This document shows, piece by piece, positions 36,454 to 44,222 of a stretch of DNA of 64,000 bases; the first letter of the stretch is position 1, and each line of letters starts with the position of its first letter. The stretch lies in assembly GCA_963815295.1 (NCBI GenBank), contig CAWFFZ010000008.1, positions 1,550,001 through 1,614,000 of the forward strand, read 5' to 3'. Below the pieces are notes generated by a model that saw only the letters and a program-made list of their open reading frames with translations, was not told the DNA's origin and searched no databases. A program made the position numbers and the translations under genes. The stretch is from JACDHG01 sp963815295 (GTDB lineage Bacteria > Actinomycetota > Actinomycetes > Propionibacteriales > Nocardioidaceae).

Positions 36454-37281
36454 TCAAGGTGACGGCGGCCACTCCGACAACGGCCAGGCGTCAAAACCAG
36501 CCGCCAAGAGCTCGGCATGGAACGCGTCAAACAGCCCTCCGGGAGCCGCGGCCACGAGGAGCTCGGACGGTTCCTCACCGTGCAGCCCCTCGACCCGGAC
36601 GCCCGACTCCTCGGCGACGAGCCGTCCCGCGTCGAGGTCCCACGGCTTGAGGCCTCGCTCGACATACGCGTCAAACCGTCCCGCGGCCACGTAGCAGAGG
36701 TCCAACGCGGCAGAGCCCATTCGCCGTACGTCGCGGATGCGCGGCAGCAGCCGAGCCATCTCAGCGGCCTGATGGGTCCGGACTGCGGCCGTGTAGTGGT
36801 AGCCGGTGCCGGTCAGGGCTTCGGCAGGGTCGGTGCACGTCGACGCGTGCAGGACCCTTCCGTCAAGCCACGCGCCACCGCCTCGCTCCGCCGTGAACGT
36901 TTCACCCGATGACGGGTCGTGGACGACGCCCACGACGGTGCCCTGCCCGTCCCTGGCGGCGAGTGAGACCGCGAACTGCGCAATGCCGTAGAGAAAGTTC
37001 ACGGTGCCGTCGATGGGGTCGGCGACCCACGTGATGCCACTGCGCCCGTGCAGATCGGCGCCCTCCTCCCCGACGAACCCGTCGTCGGGACGCACCTCGG
37101 CGATGCGGCTGCGAATGAGCCGCTCCGACGCAAGGTCGACCTCGGTGACGACGTCGGTCGGGCTACTCTTCGTGTCGGCGACTTCGACGCGACGTCGGCC
37201 GCCCTCGACGACCAGGACTCCTGCCTCCCGGGCCACGTCTTCCGCCAGGGCCAGCAGACTCGCGTGGCTCGGCGGCATCAT
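36454..37281 (-). CDS. suhB: Inositol-1-monophosphatase family protein
   Basis: 275 residues from ATG at 37281, overlapping the ferrochelatase stop as ATGA. The metal-binding motifs of the family are complete: GEEG near residue 75, WVADPIDGTVNFLYG near 90, and KPWDLDAGRLVAEESG near 215. It dephosphorylates inositol monophosphates or similar sugars with Mg2+. In mycobacteria suhB ends the same conserved block. Confidence 0.93.
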   Translation of the reverse strand: MMPPSHASLLALAEDVAREAGVLVVEGGRRRVEVADTKSSPTDVVTEVDLASERLIRSRIAEVRPDDGFVGEEGADLHGRSGITWVADPIDGTVNFLYGIAQFAVSLAARDGQGTVVGVVHDPSSGETFTAERGGGAWLDGRVLHASTCTDPAEALTGTGYHYTAAVRTHQAAEMARLLPRIRDVRRMGSAALDLCYVAAGRFDAYVERGLKPWDLDAGRLVAEESGVRVEGLHGEEPSELLVAAAPGGLFDAFHAELLAAGFDAWPLSEWPPSP

Positions 37282-38372
37282 CCGGTGGCCTCGCAGAGTG
37301 CGGGACGCAGCCCCCGCGGGTTGGGGCAGCATTCGGTGCGGCACACATCCCAAGTCGGGGCGAGGGAGCCGACGCTCTGGCGTGCTGCGTGTCGACCCGA
37401 TTCGACGGCGGCACGCTCGACCAGCAGGTCGCGGATGACCGAGACAAAGGCCGGGTGGACACCAGGTGCCGATGCCCGGCGGAAGGCAAGGCCGAGCCGG
37501 TCGGCTGTCTGGGCAGCCTCGGTGTCGAGGTCGTAGATGACCTCCATGTGATCGGAGACGAAGCCGATGGGAACGACGACGACCGCCTCGACCCGGTCGC
37601 GCGCTAGCACTTCGAGATGGTCGTTGACGTCCGGCTCCAACCAGGGGATCGAAGCAGGGCCGGAGCGGCTGCAGAAGGCCAGCTCGAAGCGATGCGGTCC
37701 GCCCGTCCGCTCACGCACGCGATGTGCGATGGCCTCGGCCACCGCCCGATGCTGCGCGACGTAGGCGTGCCCCTGTGGACCGGCGCTTTGCGCCATCGCG
37801 GCAGGGATCGAGTGGGTGACGAAGACGAGTCGAGCCTCGGTCTGGAGGGCGTGCGGGAGATCGGCAAGCGCCGTGCTGGTGCTGTCGACGAACGCGTTGA
37901 TGAACCCAGGGTGGTTGAAGTAGTGCCGGAGCTTGTCGATGCGGGGCGCGTCGGAGGTGGCGGCCACGGCGTCGTACAGGTTCTCCCGATACTGGCGGCA
38001 GCCGGAGTACGACGCGTAGGCACTCGTCACGAATGCGGCCGCCCTGCGGATGCCGTCATTGCGCATCGTCGCGACCGCTTCGGTGAGGTAGGGATCCCAG
38101 TTGCGGTTGCCCCAGTAGACCGGCAGGTCGAGCTCGTGCTCGGCGAAGTCGACCCGGATTGCAGCCAGCAGGTCCCGGCACTGGTCGTTGATAGGGCTGC
38201 GCCCACCGACTGCGTCGTAGTGCGCGGCGACCTCGACGAGGCGCTCGCGGGGCACGTCGCGGCCGCGGGTGACGTTCTCGAGGAAGGGGATGACGTCGTC
38301 TGGCTTCTCGGGCCCGCCGAACGACACCAACAGCAGCGCTTCATACGGATCGGTGCTCGGCGGTGCGGACAT
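37278..38372 (-). CDS. hemH: Ferrochelatase (coproporphyrin type likely)
   Basis: 364 residues from ATG at 38372. LLVSFGGPEKPDDVIPFLENV opens the family fold. The catalytic His is in FVTHSIPAAMA and the Glu in HMEVIYDLD. Cysteines at SGCRQYREN and a C-terminal CRTECCPNP suit the [2Fe-2S] cluster of actinobacterial ferrochelatases. Actinobacteria use the coproporphyrin route, so it likely inserts Fe into coproporphyrin III. Coupled to suhB by ATGA. Confidence 0.94.
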   Translation of the reverse strand: MSAPPSTDPYEALLLVSFGGPEKPDDVIPFLENVTRGRDVPRERLVEVAAHYDAVGGRSPINDQCRDLLAAIRVDFAEHELDLPVYWGNRNWDPYLTEAVATMRNDGIRRAAAFVTSAYASYSGCRQYRENLYDAVAATSDAPRIDKLRHYFNHPGFINAFVDSTSTALADLPHALQTEARLVFVTHSIPAAMAQSAGPQGHAYVAQHRAVAEAIAHRVRERTGGPHRFELAFCSRSGPASIPWLEPDVNDHLEVLARDRVEAVVVVPIGFVSDHMEVIYDLDTEAAQTADRLGLAFRRASAPGVHPAFVSVIRDLLVERAAVESGRHAARQSVGSLAPTWDVCRTECCPNPRGLRPALCEATG

Positions 38373-38574
38373 GCGCACGATCTTCCCACCTCGCGATCTC
38401 GCTCCCCAGTGCGCTACCTCTGGGACACGCGGACGATGGCAAGGACGACGCCGTTGGACGCCAGCCGCGAGAGCCTAGAGCGACTTGTTGAGCAGGCACA
38501 CGACCGCCCGCTGTCGGCGGCCCCCGCTAGGGTGCGTGACCTACCGAACGACCCCCCGATTCAAGGAGCTTCTG

Positions 38575-38988
38575 GTGGCCACTCGTCTCAATCCCTACAT
38601 CAACTATGCCGGCAATGCGCGTCAGGCAATGGAGTTCTACAACGGCGTCTTCGGCGGCACGCTGCACCTCAACACCTTTGGTGAGTACGGCGAGCAAGGC
38701 TCACCTCATGCCGACAAGATCATGCACGGCCAGCTCGAGACCGACAATGGATTCACGCTCATGGGTGCGGACACGCCTCCGGGGATGGAGCACCACCCGG
38801 GCGAAAACTTCGCCGTTAGCCTGAGTGGTGAAGACGCCGCGGAGCTCCGCGGGTACTGGGACAAGCTGTCCGAGGGCGGCACCGTGACCGTGCCTCTCGA
38901 GAAGCAGATGTGGGGCGACGAGTTCGGCATGTGCGTGGATCAGTTCGGTATTGCGTGGATGGTGAACATCAGCCAGCCGCAGGCCTGA
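38575..38988 (+). CDS. VOC-family protein, PhnB-like
   Basis: 137 residues from GTG at 38575, with AAGGAG six bases upstream. NPYINYAGNARQAMEFYNGVFGG and MWGDEFGMCVDQFGIAWMVNI are typical of PhnB-type VOC proteins (3-demethylubiquinone-9 methyltransferase-like fold, usually mis-named). Biochemical role unknown. Transcribed away from ferrochelatase. Confidence 0.9.
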   Translation: MATRLNPYINYAGNARQAMEFYNGVFGGTLHLNTFGEYGEQGSPHADKIMHGQLETDNGFTLMGADTPPGMEHHPGENFAVSLSGEDAAELRGYWDKLSEGGTVTVPLEKQMWGDEFGMCVDQFGIAWMVNISQPQA

Positions 38989-39034
38989 CCGGCACAGTGC
39001 CCGTCCTGCGCGTGCCTGGTCCCGACTGCTGGCT

Positions 39035-39040
39035 TACGTT
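39035..39040 (+). promoter_or_regulatory. -10 hexamer TACGTT, aldo/keto reductase gene
   Basis: TACGTT ends six bases before ATG at 39047. Confidence 0.55.
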
Positions 39041-39046
39041 GGGGGC

Positions 39047-39889
39047 ATGACAACACAGATCGCGCACTACACGCTCAATGACGACACCACGGTCCCCGTG
39101 GTCGGCTTCGGCACGTCTGGGCTCAGAGGTGACGACGGCACCGAGGCCATGGTCCACGCTCTCGAGGCCGGCTACCGGCTCATCGACAGCGCCGTCAACT
39201 ACAAGAACGAAGAGCAGGTCGGCGAAGCAGTACGTCGATCAGGCCTGGCCCGTGACGACGTACAGGTGACCACCAAGATTCCCGGTCGCCACCATGAGCA
39301 TGCGCTGGCGCTCAGGTCTGTCGAGGACTCGCTGCGGCGATTTCAGTTCGACTACGTCGACATCTGCCTCATCCATTGGCCCAACCCGAGTGTGGGAAAG
39401 TACGTGGAAGCGTGGCGCGCGCTTGTCGAGCTGCGCGAACGCGGCCTGGTGCGCTCTATCGGCGTCAGCAACTTCACCGAGAAGCATCTCGCCGACATCA
39501 TCGACGACACCGGCGTCACCCCGTCAATCAACCAGATCGAGCTCCACCCCTACTTCCCTCAGCAGGAGATGCGAGCAGTGCACGAATCACTCGGGATCCG
39601 AACCGAGTCGTGGAGCCCGCTCGGCAAATATCGGGCGCCCTTCGAGGAGAACCCCGTCACCACTGCTGCTAAGGCTTACGGCGTCACCGCTCCCCAGATC
39701 GTCTTGCGCTGGCAGCTCCAGCTCGGCACACTTCCCCTGCCCAAGTCCGCAAGGCCCGAGCGCCAACGCGTCAACCTCGAAGTGTTCGACTTCGAGCTGA
39801 GCGACGCCGAAGTCGAGGCCATTACGGGGCTCGGGCGTCCCGATGGTCGCTTGTTCGGTGGCGACCCGAACGTGCACGAGGAAGACTGA
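39047..39889 (+). CDS. Aldo/keto reductase
   Basis: 280 residues. The AKR tetrad is visible: Asp and Tyr in LIDSAVNYKNEEQVG, Lys in VTTKIPG and His in LIHWPN. GVSNFTEKHL and LPLPKSARPERQRVN are the conserved coenzyme-binding parts, with a Lys/Arg for NADPH. Close to the AKR5-like 2,5-diketogluconate reductases, but the Trp/Phe-rich loops that fix substrate are not decisive. Confidence 0.92.
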   Translation: MTTQIAHYTLNDDTTVPVVGFGTSGLRGDDGTEAMVHALEAGYRLIDSAVNYKNEEQVGEAVRRSGLARDDVQVTTKIPGRHHEHALALRSVEDSLRRFQFDYVDICLIHWPNPSVGKYVEAWRALVELRERGLVRSIGVSNFTEKHLADIIDDTGVTPSINQIELHPYFPQQEMRAVHESLGIRTESWSPLGKYRAPFEENPVTTAAKAYGVTAPQIVLRWQLQLGTLPLPKSARPERQRVNLEVFDFELSDAEVEAITGLGRPDGRLFGGDPNVHEED

Positions 39890-39907
39890 TTCTGCGACCC
39901 GACGCCG

Positions 39908-40951
39908 TCAGCTCTGCCATGCCTCGAGCACCGCATCACGCACGTCACCGACCCCGTCTTCGCCGTTGCACAGCACCATGAGGTTGGCGTCCTCCGCCGG
40001 GAACCGGTGCACCAACACCGCGACCCCGGGGTCTCCGCCTCCGTGTCCGTACCGCCCGTCCGGGTAGTGCAGCACGCCGTACCCGTGGTGATAGCCGTCG
40101 CCGATGTCGACGTGCTGAGCCAGCACGACGTCCTGCGCGCTCCCGAGAAGCGTCCCGTCGGCTAGTCGATGCAGGAAGAGGTCAAGGTCGCCCGCTGTGC
40201 TGAATGCACCGCCGTCGGCCCCACCGATCACGGGCACCCGGTACACGTTCGTCCGCCACAAGTCGTCGGGCGACTCCCTCGGTAGGTACCCGACCGCGAC
40301 GTCGGGCCTGGCCTCATCCAGCCGGAAGAACCCGCTCGCCGCCATCCCAGCCCGGTCGAACACCCGCTCCTGCACCACGTCGGTGTAGGGCCGGCTCGCG
40401 ACCTCCTCGATGACCAGTCCGAGCACGATGTAGGCCGCGTTGGAGTACTGCCAGCGCTCACCTGGCGGCCGGTATGGCGCCAGGTCGCCGAACAGCGGCA
40501 AGAAGTCCGCCGGCCGGAGCATGCCGTAGCTGGGCCGTTCGTCCCACAGCGTGCCGTAGTCCTCGAGGTAAGCCGGGGACTCATCGTCCTCTTCGCAGTA
40601 GTCCGCAATCCCCGACGTGTGCGTGAGTAGGTGGTGCACCGTCACGTCTGGCCGCAGCGTCGACGGTCGACGCTCTGGCGGCAGTATGTCGACGACCCGA
40701 TCGTCAAAACCCAACCGCCCGGCTACGACAAGGTCGGCAATCGCAACGGCGGTGAACATCTTGGTGACCGACGCCAGCCCGAACCTGGTCCGCGACGAGA
40801 CCGGCATCCCGGCCGCCCTGTCGGCGAGTCCGTAGCAGCCCTCGAAGAGGGTGGCACCTGCCTGGGTCAGCAACACGCGCCCCGACAGGTCACGCGTGCG
40901 CGACCACTCCTCCAACTGCGCCTCGAGGGCTTCGAGTTCTGCACTGCTCAT
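39908..40951 (-). CDS. Serine hydrolase of the beta-lactamase/DD-peptidase-like family
   Basis: 347 residues. The SxxK motif is ASVTKMF (near residue 60), the second motif is YSNAAY (YxN), and the third is the HGGGDPG box. This is the class C-like fold (Pfam Beta-lactamase) without a visible signal peptide. Substrate unknown: peptides, esters or lactams are all possible. Confidence 0.9.
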   Translation of the reverse strand: MSSAELEALEAQLEEWSRTRDLSGRVLLTQAGATLFEGCYGLADRAAGMPVSSRTRFGLASVTKMFTAVAIADLVVAGRLGFDDRVVDILPPERRPSTLRPDVTVHHLLTHTSGIADYCEEDDESPAYLEDYGTLWDERPSYGMLRPADFLPLFGDLAPYRPPGERWQYSNAAYIVLGLVIEEVASRPYTDVVQERVFDRAGMAASGFFRLDEARPDVAVGYLPRESPDDLWRTNVYRVPVIGGADGGAFSTAGDLDLFLHRLADGTLLGSAQDVVLAQHVDIGDGYHHGYGVLHYPDGRYGHGGGDPGVAVLVHRFPAEDANLMVLCNGEDGVGDVRDAVLEAWQS

Positions 40952-40957
40952 CCGACG

Positions 40958-40963
40958 ATGGTA
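40958..40963 (-). promoter_or_regulatory. -10 hexamer TACCAT, serine hydrolase gene
   Basis: Minus-strand TACCAT ends six bases before the ATG at 40951. Confidence 0.55.
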
Positions 40964-41040
40964 AAGCCGCGCGCTCGGCGTACCAACGGCGTGTCGACCG
41001 CATCGCGTCTGCAGGACAGAGGGACGGCTTCTGAGGAACG

Positions 41041-41820
41041 ATGGGCAGCATGATTGACCCGAAGCTGCAAGACAAGGTCGTCCTCGTCACTGGCGGCGGT
41101 CGCAACATCGGTGCTGCCATCAGTCGGGCCTTCGCAGCGCAAGGCGCCAGGGTGGCCATCCATTACCTCCTGGCTGATCTGGATCCCCCGCAAGGGGTGT
41201 CGTGGGAGCACATCACTGCGAGCCAGACCGAGGCTGAGCTCTTGGCCCAAGAGTTGGCAGGTGCGGTCGCCCTTCCGGCGAACCTCGCTGAGCTCGATTC
41301 GCTGCCTGGGCTGCTCGACGAGGTCGAGTCTCGACTTGGCCCCATCGAGGTACTCGTCAACAACGCCGCTCACTGCGAGAGTCCTGACACCTACGAGTCG
41401 CTGAACGCCGGCAGCTTGGAGCGGCACTATCGGGTGAACGCTTTGGCTCCTGCGCTCCTGATCGCGGAGCTCGGGCGACGCGGACGCACGGCCAGTGTCG
41501 TCAACATCTCCACCGATGCGGCGCGAGCCTTCGGCGGTCAGATCGGCTACGGGTCGTCCAAGGCGGCCGTCGAGGCCCTGACCCGCTCCGCCGCCCTTGA
41601 CCTTGGCGGTGCTGGGATCCGCGTCAACGCGGTGGCTCCCGGGCCCGTGCAAACGGGATGGATGTCCGACGACCTGGTCGCCTCGGCGTTGCCCGACATC
41701 CCCCTCGGTCGGGTCGGTAGTCCCGATGACATCGCCGACGCCGTTGTGTTTCTCGCGTCTGAGCAAGCGCGGTGGATTACGGGGCAGATCCTGCAAGTGG
41801 CCGGAGGGCACGCGCTATAA
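41041..41820 (+). CDS. SDR-family oxidoreductase
   Basis: 259 residues. TGGGRNIGAAISRAFA is the coenzyme motif, VLVNNAA follows, and YGSSKAAVEAL holds the catalytic Tyr and Lys. The end, WITGQILQVAGGHAL, is typical of classical SDRs. Start: ATG at 41041 or at 41050 (MIDPKLQ); GAGGA lies just upstream. Substrate unknown. An MFS gene follows after 23 bases. Confidence 0.9.
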   Translation: MGSMIDPKLQDKVVLVTGGGRNIGAAISRAFAAQGARVAIHYLLADLDPPQGVSWEHITASQTEAELLAQELAGAVALPANLAELDSLPGLLDEVESRLGPIEVLVNNAAHCESPDTYESLNAGSLERHYRVNALAPALLIAELGRRGRTASVVNISTDAARAFGGQIGYGSSKAAVEALTRSAALDLGGAGIRVNAVAPGPVQTGWMSDDLVASALPDIPLGRVGSPDDIADAVVFLASEQARWITGQILQVAGGHAL

Positions 41821-41831
41821 CAGTCGTTCCA

Positions 41832-41837
41832 TAGACT
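41832..41837 (+). promoter_or_regulatory. -10 hexamer TAGACT, MFS gene
   Basis: TAGACT ends six bases before ATG at 41844, inside the short gap after the SDR gene, so the MFS gene may also have its own start. Confidence 0.55.
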
Positions 41838-41843
41838 CCGAGC

Positions 41844-43061
41844 ATGGTCGCCTCGTACCGCGATGTGCTGTCGCGTCCAGGCGCACTGGGGTTCTCGGCC
41901 GCGGCGTTCGTGGGCCGGATGCCCATCTCCATGGTGACTCTGGCGATCGTGCTGCTCGTCGAGGCAAGATCGGACTCGTACGGTCTCGCCGGGTCGGTCT
42001 CTGCGGCATACATGTTGGCGACGGCAGTCTCGTCGCCGGCGCTGGCTCGCCTCATCGACCAGTGGGGTCAGCGCCGAGTCCTCGTCCCCTGCTTCATCGG
42101 ATTCTCCGCGGGCCTGGGGGCGATGGTGCTGTCGGTGGAGCTCGACTGGCCGCTCCCCCTGCCCCACCTGCTCGCAGCAATGGCCGGTCTATGCTTCCCG
42201 CCGATCGGTGCCTGCGTGCGATCACGGTGGACCTACCTGCTGGGGCAAGGGCCCTCGTTGCATACCGCCTTCTCCGTCGAGGCCGTCCTGGACGAGACCA
42301 TCTTCATCCTCGGCCCTGTGCTCGTCACGGTGCTCGCGACCTGGATCGACCCGATGGCCGGTGTCGCCAGCGTCGCAGCGTTCGCCATCATCGGCGGGTT
42401 TTGGTTCACCTCGCAACGTCGGACCGAGCCACCCGCTGCAACGACGAAAGGCACCGTGACCCGGCACGAACCGTTCGACTGGGGCTGGCTGATGCCCATG
42501 GTCGCAGTGGCTATCTGTCTCGGCTCCCTGTTCGGAGCCATCGAGGTGGCAACGGTCGCCTTCGCCGAAGAGCAGGGCAAGCCGCGACTGACCGGAGTGC
42601 TGCTTGCGGTGTATGCCGCCGGGAGCCTCATCGCCGGCCTGATCACGGGAATGCTGAGCGGCGAGATCGCCTCGACACGGCGCCGCTACCGGCTCGGCGC
42701 CGTAGGGATGGCAGCAGCGATGATGCCGTTGCCGTTCGTCGACAACCTCGTCGTGCTTTCCGTTGTGCTGTTCCTTGGTGGTTTAGCGGTGAGCCCGACG
42801 CTGGTCTCGTTCGTCTCCCTGATCGAGGCGAACGTCCCCGCGGCGCGGCTGACGGAAGGCATCACCTGGGCGCTGACCGGGGTCGGCCTCGGCATCGCTC
42901 CCGGCGCGGCACTCGCCGGAGTGCTCATCGACAGTGCAGGAGCGAGCGCTGCCTACTGGGTGTCGGTCGTCAGTGGGGTGCTCGCTGCGGGTCTCGCCGC
43001 CGTGACTGGTGGTCGCGTGGCGGCTACCTCACCTGCGCTCGAGGGCGTGGACGAACGGTAG
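41844..43061 (+). CDS. MFS transporter
   Basis: 405 residues with about 12 hydrophobic segments. Loop 2-3 reads LARLIDQWGQRRVLVP, a motif A variant (D-x-x-G-x-R-R). The central loop QRRTEPPAATTKGTVTRHEP divides two six-helix halves. Resembles drug/metabolite MFS proteins of actinobacteria; cargo unknown. The stop precedes two overlapping inverted repeats. Confidence 0.9.
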   Translation: MVASYRDVLSRPGALGFSAAAFVGRMPISMVTLAIVLLVEARSDSYGLAGSVSAAYMLATAVSSPALARLIDQWGQRRVLVPCFIGFSAGLGAMVLSVELDWPLPLPHLLAAMAGLCFPPIGACVRSRWTYLLGQGPSLHTAFSVEAVLDETIFILGPVLVTVLATWIDPMAGVASVAAFAIIGGFWFTSQRRTEPPAATTKGTVTRHEPFDWGWLMPMVAVAICLGSLFGAIEVATVAFAEEQGKPRLTGVLLAVYAAGSLIAGLITGMLSGEIASTRRRYRLGAVGMAAAMMPLPFVDNLVVLSVVLFLGGLAVSPTLVSFVSLIEANVPAARLTEGITWALTGVGLGIAPGAALAGVLIDSAGASAAYWVSVVSGVLAAGLAAVTGGRVAATSPALEGVDER

Positions 43062-43084
43062 TTCTGCCACTGGTTCGAGCGTTG

Positions 43085-43111
43085 GCCAACGCGGATCCGT
43101 TGGCGCATTTT
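43085..43111 (+). terminator. Probable terminator after the MFS gene
   Basis: GCCAACG (43085-43091) pairs with CGTTGGC (43098-43104) around six bases and is followed by GCATTTT. A second palindrome, GCGTTGGCCAACGC (43079-43092), overlaps it. Confidence 0.6.
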
Positions 43112-43242
43112 GATGGCCATTCACATCAGGGGGGCTTCGCGGTGTTGAATAGCCTGATCGGCGGCGCGCTCGCTTCCTCCGGGGGCCACTTCGGGACACA
43201 CTGAGCGCAGTTCTCACCGAGGACAAGTGCAGGAGGACATGG

Positions 43243-44214
43243 ATGCGCAATCTCAGGCTCGTGGGGTTGAGCGCGGACGGCCGCCAGGTCGTCTTCGTCG
43301 ACGACGCGGGTGCCGAGTTTGCCACGCCTGCAGACGACAGGTTGCGCGCAGCACTGCGTGGAGACCGCTCGCGACTCGGCCAGTTGGAGATAGAGATGGA
43401 CAGCGCTTTGCGCCCACGTGACATTCAGGCTCGGATCCGCGCCGGCGAGACCCCTGAGGCGGTCGCGTTGATCGCCCAGGCGCCGGTCGAACGGATCATG
43501 CCGTACTGCGTCCCAGTCCTCGCTGAGCGACAGCACGTCGCGTCCCTCGCACAGCGCAGCCACGTCCGGCGCAAGAACGTCGAGGGTCCGGCCCGGCGGC
43601 TGTCTGACGTGGTGGCGGAGCGACTGAGAAGCCGTGGCGTCGACACGAGCACCGCACAGTGGGACGCATGGCGCCGCGACGACGGTCGCTGGTCGGTCCA
43701 GGCGACGTACCAGTCCGGGGAACGTGAGCGGACGGCTCTGTTCGTGTTCGACGCGATCAGCCGGTTTGCCGTCGCCGACGACGACGAGGCCAGGTGGCTC
43801 ACCGGCGAGCGGCAGAGCACCCGCAAGGGGCCACAGCCTCGCGCCGGCACCGGCAAGCCGGACGCCAAGTCACGGCGCCTCTCATCCGTGCCGAGCGACG
43901 ACGACCTGCTCAGCCTCGACGCCGATGACGAGGCCGCCGACGACGACCTCACCGCGGTCGTCCGAGCCGTCAGCGACGACGCCGACCTGGAGGAGCCGAC
44001 GGCCTCCACGTCGACTGTCGACGAGTCCGAGGACGCGGAGCAGGTGCAGCAGGTCGACGAAGACGCCGCGGATGCCAAGCCGAAGCCGGCCGCAACGGAG
44101 GACGAGGAGACCGCGACGACCGAGCCTGCCACCGGCCGCAAACGTCGGTCCGGTCGTCGGCCCAGCGTTCCGAGCTGGGACGAGATCATGTTCGGCAAGG
44201 GCAAGGACGACTGA
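43243..44214 (+). CDS. sepH: Septation protein SepH
   Basis: 323 residues from ATG with AGGAGG six bases upstream. The N-terminal DUF3071 domain (about 1-185) starts MRNLRLVGLSADGRQVVFVD and contains SALRPRDIQARIRAGETPEA, a helix-turn-helix-like core. The C-terminal part is acidic and disordered (DDDEADDDL-like runs) ending in GRRPSVPSWDEIMFG, the conserved SepH tail. SepH binds FtsZ and supports its assembly in Streptomyces and Mycobacterium. An acyl-CoA reductase gene follows eight bases later. Confidence 0.93.
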   Translation: MRNLRLVGLSADGRQVVFVDDAGAEFATPADDRLRAALRGDRSRLGQLEIEMDSALRPRDIQARIRAGETPEAVALIAQAPVERIMPYCVPVLAERQHVASLAQRSHVRRKNVEGPARRLSDVVAERLRSRGVDTSTAQWDAWRRDDGRWSVQATYQSGERERTALFVFDAISRFAVADDDEARWLTGERQSTRKGPQPRAGTGKPDAKSRRLSSVPSDDDLLSLDADDEAADDDLTAVVRAVSDDADLEEPTASTSTVDESEDAEQVQQVDEDAADAKPKPAATEDEETATTEPATGRKRRSGRRPSVPSWDEIMFGKGKDD

Positions 44215-44222
44215 GTCCCCCG